From assembly GCA_021782105.1 (NCBI GenBank), contig JAJXVO010000006.1, positions 1-37,629 of the forward strand: a stretch of DNA of 37,629 nt, read 5' to 3'. The notes under the pieces are model-generated. The model was not told where the DNA came from. It saw nothing but the letters and a program-made list of their open reading frames with translations, and searched no databases. Below are positions 8,352 through 16,509 of the stretch, piece by piece (within the stretch, counting starts at the first letter, position 1; every line of letters starts with the position of its first letter). The translations under genes and the position numbers were made by a program. The DNA comes from a bacterium (GTDB taxonomy: Bacteria > Verrucomicrobiota > Verrucomicrobiia > Opitutales > Opitutaceae).

Positions 8352-9845
8352 ATGAACGCTCGAACCTACCTGAGAATCCTGCGGCCATTTCGGACCTTGC
8401 TGTTCGTGGGCCTCTACGGTTGGTGCGCCTGCCTGGAGGTCGCCGGCCTCCTGCATGACCGAATGCCAATTGTCTGGTTTGTAACCTTGGTGGCCGTGGG
8501 GCCCTTGGTGGTCGGTGCCTTCTTGCTGGGGCCCTTGCACGAGGTGATGCACACGACGGTCGCTGGCGTCGTGCCGGGGCTGCACCGTGCGGCCGCCCAG
8601 TGGCATGTCTCTGCGCTCGCGGTGGCGCTGGCCGGGCTGGTATTCGCGGCGCGTGCGGCGAGTCCGGCCATTTCATGGCAGGCGGACGCGGGTCTGACCG
8701 CCGCGTGCCTGTCGCTTCCCTTGCTCAACCGACGGAGGGATCTGTTTCCCGGGTTCAGGGCGGGAACGCTCGTGACGATCCTGCTCGGGATTCTACTGGG
8801 ATTATTGGGAACGAGGCTTTATTGGCTCTGCCTCCGGGAATCGTGGCCTGTCTTTCTCGTGGGCGTGACGGTGGCCTTTGTCTGTTTGCGGCGCGGCTTT
8901 GATCGTCGCGAAGTTCGTGCGCGGGCGCGTGGAGAGAGACCGGTGATCTGCCCCCAATCGTCGATATTCATGGGCAGAGCCGTCGCGCGGACGCGGCAGC
9001 GCGAGTGGATGCGTCGCTCATGGACCTCCATGCCCGTCTCGAAGAGACGGTGGAACTACAGTTCCTCGGACCGATCGCTTCGGCGCTGGCTGGCGACCGT
9101 GCATTACGTATGGTTTCCGAGCCGACTCCGGTCTGTGATTACGAATATATGCACCGTTGCACTTCCTCCGCTGGCCGTGATGACATTCACTTTTTGTGCG
9201 GCAGTGGATGCCAATAGCGGGCACCTCGCGGGCCTGGGAGTACAGCTGGGCAACACCTGTGTGCAGGGTTTTGGCAGTGGAAGGCCGGTGAATGTATTTT
9301 TAGGAATACCGGTGGCATATGGAGCCCTGGCGATGACGGTCCTGACAATCATCATGTCGCTCCGGCGTGCGCTGCCCTTTCCGCTGGGGCGCGTCAGGAT
9401 GGCGTCCGTCCTGGCAACTTACACCCAAGTGTATGGCTTGGCGCTGCTCATTGTCGGCACCTCGTTCACAACGGTCCTGACTTTGGCTTTGCTTCACCTG
9501 TTGGGTGAGCCGGTTCGCTGGCTCGATTTGACCCTGCCGGTTGCCTGCCTGATCGCATTGGTTCCGACATTCCTGTTCTCATTGGCCATTGAGGCCATGG
9601 CGCGGGGACGGGCCGGCATCGTGATTTGGAGTGTCATTGCACTTCTCTGCCCATTCCTGGTCGTGACTGGCGCCTCCTTCTTTGTCGGCCCGCTGCTTTC
9701 ATTTCCAGGAGTGACCGCATGCATGACAACGACGCTTGCGTGTTGGGCGTTCCACCGCTGGGTTGTGCGCCGTTCGTACCTCACGTCGGACCTCGACGGC
9801 TCGACCTCGAGTGCCAAGGAGCTTTTCTGGGGCAGTCGCGACTGA
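8352..9845 (+). CDS. Large polytopic membrane protein, putative ABC permease subunit (copy 2)
   Basis: A 497-residue membrane protein starting 21 bp after copy 1 and nearly equal to it in length. It shares the N-terminal MNARTYLRILRP, the cytoplasmic motif RRGFDRREVRARARG after the first membrane block, the central basic loop and the second helical block. Outside these anchors identity looks low, which suggests an old tandem duplication and a heterodimeric transporter. Copy 2 has a longer basic linker with repeated Arg-Trp pairs (about residues 215-255). No strong ribosome-binding site is visible, and coupling to the upstream gene is likely. Function as a permease is inferred from its position after an ABC ATPase. 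Confidence 0.73.
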   Translation: MNARTYLRILRPFRTLLFVGLYGWCACLEVAGLLHDRMPIVWFVTLVAVGPLVVGAFLLGPLHEVMHTTVAGVVPGLHRAAAQWHVSALAVALAGLVFAARAASPAISWQADAGLTAACLSLPLLNRRRDLFPGFRAGTLVTILLGILLGLLGTRLYWLCLRESWPVFLVGVTVAFVCLRRGFDRREVRARARGERPVICPQSSIFMGRAVARTRQREWMRRSWTSMPVSKRRWNYSSSDRSLRRWLATVHYVWFPSRLRSVITNICTVALPPLAVMTFTFCAAVDANSGHLAGLGVQLGNTCVQGFGSGRPVNVFLGIPVAYGALAMTVLTIIMSLRRALPFPLGRVRMASVLATYTQVYGLALLIVGTSFTTVLTLALLHLLGEPVRWLDLTLPVACLIALVPTFLFSLAIEAMARGRAGIVIWSVIALLCPFLVVTGASFFVGPLLSFPGVTACMTTTLACWAFHRWVVRRSYLTSDLDGSTSSAKELFWGSRD

Positions 9846-9880
9846 GCGCTCCCCACCTCTCAACCCCTAACCCAACATCC

Positions 9881-10498
9881 ATGAAGACTCGTCTCGTTGT
9901 TTCCCTTCTCGCTTTTGCCACCGTTGGGTTTGCCGCCACCCCGGCAACCCCTTCGGCGTCGCCCGCCACGCCGTCGCCCTCGATTTCTCCTGCCAGCGAG
10001 GCCTCGATCAAAGAGCTGCTCGAAGTCACCCGAGCCCGCAACCTGATCGACTCAGTGGACAGCCAGGTCGACGGAATGATCAAGTCGTCCATGGCCCAGG
10101 CCCTGCGCGAGCATCCGGCGACCCCGGAGGCGGAGAAGATCCTCAACGGGATGGAACAAAAAATCATGGCCCTGCTGAACAAGGAGCTCAGCTGGAGCAT
10201 CCTGGAGCCGATGTACGTTCGGATTTATCAGCAATCGTTCACGCAGCACGAGGTCGATGACCTTCTGGCGTTCTACAAGACGCCGACGGGTGGGGCGCTG
10301 GTGAACAAGATGCCGCGTGTGATGCAGCTCTCGCTGGCTGAAGTTCAACAGCGCATGCGGGTGTTCATGCCGCAGGCGCAGGCGATATCGCAGCAGACGA
10401 TGGCGGAGTTGAAGGCGCTCGAGGCCAAGCAGGCGCCGGCCGCGGCCAAGGCTCCCGAGGCAGTTCCGGCGGCGCCGAAAGCAGCCGCGAAGCCCTGA
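9881..10498 (+). CDS. DUF2059-domain secreted protein
   Basis: A 205-residue exported protein. It starts with a clear signal peptide (MKTRLVVSLLAFATVGFAA, cleavage near residue 19), followed by a Pro/Ser/Ala-rich spacer and then a DUF2059 domain (about 45-175). Recognisable pieces are IKELLEVTRARNLIDSVD, the helical middle, and MYVRIYQQSFTQHEVDDLLA followed by FYKTPTGGALVNKMP, the most conserved part of the family. The C-terminus is an Ala/Pro/Lys-rich tail. The molecular role of DUF2059 proteins is not established. It follows the membrane-protein pair by 35 bp on the same strand and may be the last gene of that operon. The ATG at 9881 is chosen because it opens the signal peptide. Confidence 0.85.
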   Translation: MKTRLVVSLLAFATVGFAATPATPSASPATPSPSISPASEASIKELLEVTRARNLIDSVDSQVDGMIKSSMAQALREHPATPEAEKILNGMEQKIMALLNKELSWSILEPMYVRIYQQSFTQHEVDDLLAFYKTPTGGALVNKMPRVMQLSLAEVQQRMRVFMPQAQAISQQTMAELKALEAKQAPAAAKAPEAVPAAPKAAAKP

Positions 10499-10526
10499 GT
10501 TGAATCAGGTAATCCCGGCCATGGTT

Positions 10527-10546
10527 GCCGCCCGGAGTGGGGCGGC
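10527..10546. terminator. GC-rich hairpin between convergent genes
   Basis: GCCGCCC and GGGCGGC form a 7-bp stem with a 6-nt loop, in the 77-bp space between the ends of the DUF2059 gene and the convergent sensor-kinase gene. There is no U-tract, so it is only a candidate terminator or 3'-end stabiliser. Confidence 0.35.
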
Positions 10547-10575
10547 GGCCGGGGCGAGGGGTGCGGCGCGAGGGC

Positions 10576-11640
10576 TCAGGCGCGCTTGAGTTCGAAGAAC
10601 AGATCGGCGCCTGAACCGGGTTTCCCAGTGATCTGGAGTGTGGAGCCGTGGACATTGAGCAGGGCCTCGCTGATACGCAAACCGAGCCCGAGCTTCTTTT
10701 TCTGGGCATCGCTCAGATCGCTGTTCCTGAGTCGGAGAAGGGGGAGATAGACGTCGGGGTCGAGACCGCAACCGTTGTCCTTGACGTGGATCTCGCAGGT
10801 GGCGCCCTTGGATACGGCGGACACGACGACGCGGCCCTTGGGTGGGGTGGCCTTGATGGCGTTGGCGACGAGATTATTGAGCACCTGGGCGAGACGGTGG
10901 GAATCGCCGAGCACGGAGATATCGGTCGGCACGAGCTCCAGGGCGATCTGGCGTTGGAGGGCGGCGACGCCGAGGGTGTCGTGGACCTCGAGCCAGAGGA
11001 AGGGAATCGGGATGGGTTTGGAGGAGATCTTTGCGTCGCGGATATCGTCGAGGAAGGCTTCGAGGAGGCGACGCACCTGGCGCAGCTGACTGTCGGTGGT
11101 GCGCTTGATATTGTCGATCAGGGGCCGGCTCTCGATGCCGATGGAGGGGTCGGTCAGCAGGAGTTCGGATGTGAGGCTGATGCCGGTGAGCGGCCCGCGG
11201 AAATCCTGGGCGATGCTGGAGGTGACCCGTTCCTTGAGGCTGGTGAGGCGTTCGAGCGCGGCGAGCTGCCGGGACGCGGCCTGCATGAGCTGATCGGCTT
11301 CGTCGGAGGCTGGCGAGGAAGCGTTGGGCGGGGGCAGGGATTGGTTTGCGGCGGCCAGGGCGGCGAGCGTTGCGCGGACCGGGGCGAGGAGTGCGTGCAT
11401 GCACCAGGCGGCGAGGCCGACGGCTAAGATCGCACCGGCAATGGTCCAGAGAGCTTCGTGTAGAAAACTCGGATGGCCGCCCGACAGGGCGAAACCGAGA
11501 AGGGCGGCGGCAGGGGGCAGGACGATTCCCAGGACGGCGACAGCGACGAATTTTCCGGTGTAGGAGGAAGGGAAGGGCCAGCGACTGCTCCAACGGTGGA
11601 TCGGGAGGTCGTGATCGGATTTCATGCGAAGAGAGCTCAC
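10576..11640 (-). CDS. Sensor histidine kinase homologue lacking the phospho-accepting His
   Basis: A 354-residue membrane protein (GTG start at 11640; ATG 11625 is an alternative). Two hydrophobic segments near the N-terminus (about 30-52 and 63-88) are followed by a HAMP-like or linker helix, a dimerisation region and an ATPase domain. The ATP-binding boxes are intact: N-box LNNLVANAIKAT (254-265), G1 DNGCGL (288-293), G2 GLGLRI (318-323). The H-box, normally SHELRTPL, reads AQDFRGPL here: the catalytic His is Gln145 (codon at 11206-11208). It therefore cannot autophosphorylate by the usual route. No response-regulator gene is adjacent. It may be a pseudokinase, act as a sensory partner of another kinase, or be a degenerate copy. 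Confidence 0.82.
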   Translation of the reverse strand: MSSLRMKSDHDLPIHRWSSRWPFPSSYTGKFVAVAVLGIVLPPAAALLGFALSGGHPSFLHEALWTIAGAILAVGLAAWCMHALLAPVRATLAALAAANQSLPPPNASSPASDEADQLMQAASRQLAALERLTSLKERVTSSIAQDFRGPLTGISLTSELLLTDPSIGIESRPLIDNIKRTTDSQLRQVRRLLEAFLDDIRDAKISSKPIPIPFLWLEVHDTLGVAALQRQIALELVPTDISVLGDSHRLAQVLNNLVANAIKATPPKGRVVVSAVSKGATCEIHVKDNGCGLDPDVYLPLLRLRNSDLSDAQKKKLGLGLRISEALLNVHGSTLQITGKPGSGADLFFELKRA

Positions 11641-11886
11641 TCGGCTTAGGGACTAGGATCGGCGCCGTCGGCGAGGACTTGAGGAGAATTCCCTAGGCTT
11701 GCGTCTCAGGGAGCAAACGGGTGCGAGGCGCGCTGGATTACGGGACGATGATGCTGGAAGTCCTTCTCGCAAGCGGTAACTGCGCAATGCTAGGATACTC
11801 CTTGTCGACGGGCCTTCGCGCGTCTAGAGCCCTAGGTCTGAGTCTGTTATTCTGCGGTACGGGATGGCGCGCTCAGTCTCTCATTC

Positions 11887-13122
11887 ATGAATAAACGTCG
11901 TGTCGTAGTCACAGGACTGGGTGTTGTCGCCTGCAATGGCATAGGTGTCGACGAGTTTTGGCGTGCAAACCTGGCAGGTCGGTCGGGAATCACCCTCATC
12001 GATGCCTTTGAGACGGATGATTTTCCATCAAAGGTCGGGGGCCAGGTGCGCGGTTTGGAACCGGCAAAGTACATGCCGCCCGAGACGGCGCGCCGGGTGG
12101 ATCGTTTTGTGCACCTGGGGCTGGTGAGTGCGGAGTTCGCGCTACAGGACAGCGGGCTGAAGCTCGAGGAGGAGGACCGGGACCGCATTGGCGTGATCAT
12201 CGGTTCGGGGTTTGGAGGCGCCTTTTTTCATGAGGAACAGCTGATTCAAGGCTTCGACAAGGGGGCGCATCGGCTCAATCCGCTTGCGGTTCCGCGCATC
12301 ACGCCCAACGCGGTGGCGAGCCAGATGGGCATTCGCTATGGGCTGCGAGGGCCGAACATGGTCATTTCCACGGCCTGCGCGTCGTCGGCCCATGCGATTG
12401 GCGAGGCGTTCAGGAAGATCCAGTATGGCGAGATCGACACCTGCCTGACGGGCGGAGCCGAGGCGCCGATGACGCGATTCAATTTTGGCGCGTACTGCGC
12501 ACTGCGGGTACTTTCGAAGACGATCGACGATCCTACGCGGGCGTCGCGGCCTTTTGACCTGACCCGTGAGGGCTTCGTGATGGCCGAGGGCGGGGCGGTG
12601 CTGATCCTCGAGGAGCGTGAGCGGGCGATTCGCCGCGGGGCGCGCCTGCTGGCGGAGGTCGTCGGCTATGCGAGCAATTCCGGCGCGCACCACATGGTGA
12701 TGCCGGACCCGGAGGGCGGCGACGCGGCGCGCGTGATGGCGGCGGCGATCAAGGACGCGGGCCTGACGCGGGTGGACTACATCAACGCGCATGCCACCTC
12801 GACGCAGGCGAACGACGCGGCGGAGACACGGGCGATCAAGGCGGTTTTTGGCGATGAGGCGTACCGGATCCCGGTGTCCTCGACCAAATCGATGATCGGG
12901 CATTCGCTCGGGGCCGCGGGGGCGATCGAGGCGGTGGTGAGCGTGAAGGCGCTGATGCACCAGATCGTCCCGCCGACGATCAACCTGCGCACACCGGACC
13001 CGGTCTGCGACCTCGACTATGTCCCCGACGAGAGTCGCGCGATGAAGGTCAGGACGGTATTGTCGAATTCCTTTGGTTTCGGAAACTGCAATGCGTCCCT
13101 CGTTTTTTCGGAAGCCACTTAA
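11887..13122 (+). CDS. Beta-ketoacyl-ACP synthase II family protein (FabF-like)
   Basis: A 411-residue thiolase-fold condensing enzyme that elongates an ACP-bound acyl chain with malonyl-ACP. The catalytic triad is complete: Cys164 in STACASSAHAIG, His302 in NAHATST and His339 in KSMIGHSLGAAG, with Lys334 also present, matching E. coli FabF spacing. Length is that of FabF. The gene is followed after 5 bp by an ACP gene. It could be the housekeeping fabF. The FabF-then-ACP order, and the position opposite an aminotransferase/phosphatase/hydrolase operon, also fit a dedicated secondary-lipid locus. The 246 bp upstream, shared with the divergent kinase gene, hold a TATTCT that could be a -10, but no matching -35 is clear. 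Confidence 0.92.
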   Translation: MNKRRVVVTGLGVVACNGIGVDEFWRANLAGRSGITLIDAFETDDFPSKVGGQVRGLEPAKYMPPETARRVDRFVHLGLVSAEFALQDSGLKLEEEDRDRIGVIIGSGFGGAFFHEEQLIQGFDKGAHRLNPLAVPRITPNAVASQMGIRYGLRGPNMVISTACASSAHAIGEAFRKIQYGEIDTCLTGGAEAPMTRFNFGAYCALRVLSKTIDDPTRASRPFDLTREGFVMAEGGAVLILEERERAIRRGARLLAEVVGYASNSGAHHMVMPDPEGGDAARVMAAAIKDAGLTRVDYINAHATSTQANDAAETRAIKAVFGDEAYRIPVSSTKSMIGHSLGAAGAIEAVVSVKALMHQIVPPTINLRTPDPVCDLDYVPDESRAMKVRTVLSNSFGFGNCNASLVFSEAT

Positions 13123-13127
13123 GAATC

Positions 13128-13382
13128 ATGACACCCCAGGAAATTGAGAAGAAGGTTGTCGACATTCTCTCGAAGAAGTTCGGCACCGAGCCATCCAAGA
13201 TCTCGCCTGAAACGCGACTCGCCGAAGACCTCGGCGTGGACTCGTTTGGGGCCGTCGAACTGATGTTCGAACTTGAGGAGGCATTCAACCTGAAGATCGC
13301 GGACAGCGATATTGAGCACATCAAGTGCGTGAAGGACATCGTCGACTATCTGGTGAACTGGACGGCGAAGAAGAGCGAGTAG
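13128..13382 (+). CDS. Acyl carrier protein
   Basis: An 84-residue acidic four-helix acyl carrier protein. The phosphopantetheine attachment site is Ser39 in GVDSFGAVEL; housekeeping ACPs usually have DSLDTVEL here, so helix II is somewhat divergent. The remainder (FELEEAFNLKIADSD, then VKDIVDYL) is standard. It starts 5 bp after the ketoacyl synthase stop and will be cotranscribed and probably translationally coupled. It is a carrier for the condensing enzyme. Whether it is the main cellular ACP or a specialised one cannot be told from this window. Confidence 0.93.
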   Translation: MTPQEIEKKVVDILSKKFGTEPSKISPETRLAEDLGVDSFGAVELMFELEEAFNLKIADSDIEHIKCVKDIVDYLVNWTAKKSE

Positions 13383-13383
13383 A

Positions 13384-13575
13384 CGGAAGCCAGAGGCCAG
13401 AGGACAGTGAAGTCCAGAGGACTGAAGGCGAAAGGCTGCGAGTCGACGACGGAAGCCGGATGGTGGATCGCTGACAGCAAATCCCATAGGCGCCAGGACG
13501 CAACGTCCTGACCTCAGACTTCCGACGCTCGACCTTTGCCTTCTGGTCCTGGCATCTGGCTTCTGGCCTCTGCCA
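13384..13575. repeat. Intergenic array of CCAGAGG-type heptamers in inverted orientation
   Basis: The spacer between the convergent ACP and aminotransferase genes holds CCAGAGG CCAGAGG ... CCAGAGG on the left. The complementary forms (CTGGCATCTGG, CTTCTGG, CCTCTG) lie on the right. GAAGGCGAAAGG and CGACGACGGAAG on the left are echoed as the reverse complement of GAAGGCAAAGG and CGAGCGTCGGAAG on the right. In the middle, CAGGACG-caa-CGTCCTG (13494-13510) is a perfect 7-bp hairpin. The whole spacer is an imperfect long inverted repeat, like REP/ERIC-type intergenic repeats, and could serve as a bidirectional terminator. Confidence 0.6.
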
Positions 13576-13580
13576 GTCGC

Positions 13581-14990
13581 CTATTCCGTCTCGGCGATGC
13601 CGCGTTTGAGGGCTTGTTCGAACAGATCGAGGGCCTTGTCGATCTCCTCCTCGGTGATGTAGAGGGAGGGGGCGATCGTGAAGACGTTCTTGTAGTAGCC
13701 GCCGACGTCGAGGATGAGACCCATGCGTTTGCCGCCGGCGTCGAGCGACCCGCTCAGGCCGATGTTCATGATCGCGTCGGTGAGCTCGCGGTTGGGCGTG
13801 AAGCTGTCGCGCTTGCACATCTCGATGCGCAGGGCGAGGCCGAGGCCGTCGACGTCGCCGATTTGCGGATACCGTTTTTTGAGATCGCGGAGGCGGTTGA
13901 GGAAATAGGCTCCGCGGGCCATGACGCGCTGCTCGAAGCCCTCCTCCTCCATGAGCTTCATCGTCTCCAGGGCTGCGGCGGTGCCGAGGGAGTTGGAGGA
14001 GAAGGTGGAGTGGGTGGAGCCTGGGGGGAAGACCTTGGGGTTGATGAGCTCCTCTCGCGCCCAGATGGCGGAGATGGGGTTCATGCCGTTGGTCAGGGCC
14101 TTGCCGAAGACGGCGATATCGGGTGAGACGCCGAAGTGCTGGAGGGCGAAGAATTTTCCGGTGCGGTAGAATCCCATCTGGATCTCGTCGTCGACGAGGA
14201 GGATCCCGTGTGCGTCGAGGATCTTCTTGAGGCCGGGGAAGTAGCCCTCGGGGGGGACGACGTAGCCGCCGGTGCCCTGGATGGCCTCGATGAAGAAGGC
14301 GCCGAACTCGGCCTTGCCGGTCTTGTTGACGACCCCGTAGTACTCGGTCTCGAAGAGGCGCTCGAACTGCTTCAGACAGTACAGCTCGCAGGTCTCGCGA
14401 TTCTTGCCGTAGGGGCAGCGGAAGCAGTACGGGTAGGGGATGAAATTGGCGCGGTCGCCGAAGTGGCCGAAGCGCTCGCGGTAGCGGTAGCTCGAGGTGA
14501 TGGCGGTGGCACCGAGGGTGCGACCGTGGTAACCGCCCATGAAGGCGAAGGCCAGATTCTTGCCCGTGTGATTGCGGACGACCTTCCATGCGTCTTCGAC
14601 GGCGCTGGCGCCGCCGACGTTGAAATGGATGCGTCCCTTCTGTCCGAAGACCTCCTCGGCCTTCAGGGCGAGCTTGGTGGCGAGTTGGATCTTCTCCTTG
14701 TGCAGGTACTGGCAGGCGAGCTGCGGGAGGGTGTCGATCTGCCGTTTCAGGGCCTCGTTGATGCGGGGGTTGCCGTAGCCGAAGTTGACGGCCGAATACC
14801 ACATCTGGAGATCGAGGTATTGGGTATCCTTCTCGTCGTAGAGATAGATGGCCTCGGCCCGGGTGAACATCGTCAGCTCCTTGGCGTAGTGGACGGTGTC
14901 GCCCCAGGAGCAGAATTTGGCCTCGAGTTCGAGGAGAGTCTTGGTGTCGGTGGCGTCGGCAGGCGACGAGTCAGCCTTTTTGGCGGTCAT
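13581..14990 (-). CDS. Class III PLP-dependent aminotransferase
   Basis: A 469-residue fold-type-I aminotransferase of the class III (acetylornithine/4-aminobutyrate/omega-amino acid) family. HFNVGGASAVEDAWK is the phosphate-binding cup, GGYHGRTLGA the conserved His loop, VDDEIQMGFYRTGK (266-279) the PLP-pyridine Asp region and VFGKALTNG (294-302) carries the Schiff-base Lys297. A Cys-rich insert (YPYCFRCPYG, then CELYC) also occurs in archaeal-type GabT relatives. The amino donor and acceptor cannot be read from sequence. The start codon overlaps the stop of the HAD phosphatase gene (ATGA), so it is the last gene of a coupled three-gene operon. It faces the KS/ACP pair, which suggests amination of an acyl or polyol intermediate, but this is inference. 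Confidence 0.9.
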   Translation of the reverse strand: MTAKKADSSPADATDTKTLLELEAKFCSWGDTVHYAKELTMFTRAEAIYLYDEKDTQYLDLQMWYSAVNFGYGNPRINEALKRQIDTLPQLACQYLHKEKIQLATKLALKAEEVFGQKGRIHFNVGGASAVEDAWKVVRNHTGKNLAFAFMGGYHGRTLGATAITSSYRYRERFGHFGDRANFIPYPYCFRCPYGKNRETCELYCLKQFERLFETEYYGVVNKTGKAEFGAFFIEAIQGTGGYVVPPEGYFPGLKKILDAHGILLVDDEIQMGFYRTGKFFALQHFGVSPDIAVFGKALTNGMNPISAIWAREELINPKVFPPGSTHSTFSSNSLGTAAALETMKLMEEEGFEQRVMARGAYFLNRLRDLKKRYPQIGDVDGLGLALRIEMCKRDSFTPNRELTDAIMNIGLSGSLDAGGKRMGLILDVGGYYKNVFTIAPSLYITEEEIDKALDLFEQALKRGIAETE

Positions 14991-15646
14991 GGGATGAGGG
15001 ACTTGAGATGATTGAGAACCATTTCGAGGGAGTCGAACGGAATACAGTCGGGCCGAAGGGGGGAATAATGCCGCAGCAGACTATCTTTTGCGAACAGGAC
15101 TTCGCAAAAGCCGGCCGGGCAGATGTCGGAGCGGCCGTCGCCGACGTAGACCTTGCGGGTGCCTGGGGGGCGATTCCGCTGCATGAGATGGGAGGTCTTG
15201 CAGTTGCCGCAGCGCGTGCAGATGGAGGCGAAATAGGGGAAGGAGATGAGCGGACGGTCGCCGTCGAAGGTGATCTCGTTGGCGAAGATCGGCAGGGGGC
15301 CCAGACCGTTGGCGGTGAGGATGCGCCGGATGATCCAGTCGCAGCTATCGCTGAGGATGACTGGTTCGATTTCCTTGGAGCGGAGGAAGTCGAGCAGGTC
15401 GGGCAGGGCGGGGTCGACCTTGATGCGGCTGAGATAATCGGAGAGAGCGGCCTCGGTCACGCGGACGCGGGCGAACTGGAGTTCCAGACATTCGCGGGAG
15501 CCGATGCGGCCGGCGTCCCAGTCGGCCTCGATGCGCTGCCATTCGTCGTCGACGGAGAAGTCGCGAATGATTGCGTCGAGGACGTCGTAGCGAGTGAGTG
15601 TGTTGTCGAAATCGAAGTAGACCTCGAAGAGGGAAGGCGTGGTCAT
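14987..15646 (-). CDS. HAD-family phosphatase (MtnX/SerB-like, subclass IB)
   Basis: A 219-residue haloacid-dehalogenase phosphatase. Motif I is DFDNTLT (12-18) with nucleophile Asp12 and acid/base Asp14. Motif II is the Ser of VILSDSCDWII. Motif IV is VYVGDGRSDICPA with the Mg-binding Asp pair. A helical cap between motifs I and II marks subclass IB, as in phosphoserine phosphatase and MtnX. A Cys pair (ICTRCGNCK) sits in the region preceding motif IV. ATGA overlaps join it both to the hydrolase upstream and to the aminotransferase downstream, so the three proteins are made together and probably work on one pathway. The substrate is unknown; phosphoserine phosphatase activity is a possible alternative given the neighbouring aminotransferase. 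Confidence 0.86.
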   Translation of the reverse strand: MTTPSLFEVYFDFDNTLTRYDVLDAIIRDFSVDDEWQRIEADWDAGRIGSRECLELQFARVRVTEAALSDYLSRIKVDPALPDLLDFLRSKEIEPVILSDSCDWIIRRILTANGLGPLPIFANEITFDGDRPLISFPYFASICTRCGNCKTSHLMQRNRPPGTRKVYVGDGRSDICPAGFCEVLFAKDSLLRHYSPLRPDCIPFDSLEMVLNHLKSLIP

Positions 15647-16509
15647 AGGGACTCGAGGAACTGCTGCATCTCGCGGGCGACTTTTTCGCGCTCCTGATCG
15701 GCCGTGATCACGTGATAGGAGTCCTCGAGGATGACGAGTTTCTTGATGGGCGAAGAGATACGGTCGTGGATCAGCTGGGAATTGCGGATGCTGGCGGTGT
15801 CGTCCTCTCGTGGGTGCACGAGGAGCATGGGTGCCCGGATTCTGCCGAGCATTGGGATGACTCGGCTGGCGACGCGCTTGAGCTCGTGGAAGAGAGAGAC
15901 AGGGAAGAAGGGATAGCCGAACTTGCCTACGCCCTCGAGATTGTGCAGCCGGGCCTTGCTGTAGTAGCGGTGGACCATGGCGCGCATGCGCTCGTTCTTG
16001 ATCCCGTAGGGGGAGCTCTCCTTGAAATACAGGGTGTACTTCAGCGGGGTATAATAAGTGAGAGGGAGGAGGCGGTTGTACCACGGCACGTTCCAGCCGT
16101 CGAAGAATAGGGTGGGGGCCAGACAGATTCCGCCGGCGATCTGATCCTCGAACTCCTCCGCCAGCAGCAGCACGAACAGGGCGCTCATGGAGAGACCGGC
16201 GACGAAGACCTTGTCGCCCGATTTCAGAGAGTCCACCACGACGGAACGGAGGGAATCATAGAGCTCTTCCCAGGTCGTGTGCTTGAGCACGTGCAGGGGT
16301 TCTCCGTGGTTCGCGAGGCGGGGGCACAGGATGCTGTAGCCCAACTTATTAAAGAAAAACGCAAGATACCGCATCTCGTTCGGCGTGCCTGTGAGGCCGT
16401 GCACGAGAATCAGCGTGCGTCCATTGGTGCCGGGCAGCGTGAGGCTTTCGTCCGGTTCGGGCGGTCGCTTGGCGGGTTTTTTGAGATCCAGGGAAAAGAC
16501 TAACGACAT
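15643..16509 (-). CDS. Alpha/beta hydrolase, carboxylesterase (Est30-like)
   Basis: A 288-residue serine hydrolase of the carboxylesterase/monoacylglycerol-lipase type. The oxyanion HG is in LILVHGLTGTPNEMRYLA. The nucleophile elbow is GLSMS (105-109, nucleophile Ser107, where the last Gly of GxSxG is Ser). The acid is in LLVHPREDDTAS and the catalytic His in LEDSYHVITAD. The domain between 115 and 210 is a lid rich in aromatic residues (WNVPWYNRLLPLTYYTP). ATG 16509 is used because an AAGG lies about 10 nt before it and the preceding in-frame residues are not protein-like. It is the first gene of the operon with the HAD phosphatase and aminotransferase. It would hydrolyse an ester or thioester. 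Confidence 0.88.
   Translation of the reverse strand: MSLVFSLDLKKPAKRPPEPDESLTLPGTNGRTLILVHGLTGTPNEMRYLAFFFNKLGYSILCPRLANHGEPLHVLKHTTWEELYDSLRSVVVDSLKSGDKVFVAGLSMSALFVLLLAEEFEDQIAGGICLAPTLFFDGWNVPWYNRLLPLTYYTPLKYTLYFKESSPYGIKNERMRAMVHRYYSKARLHNLEGVGKFGYPFFPVSLFHELKRVASRVIPMLGRIRAPMLLVHPREDDTASIRNSQLIHDRISSPIKKLVILEDSYHVITADQEREKVAREMQQFLESL

Noticed and set aside
14380-14430. Zinc-finger-like Cys cluster in the aminotransferase
   Set aside because: The same Cys-rich insert occurs in class III aminotransferases of the archaeal GabT type, so it does not suggest a fusion or a DNA-binding domain.
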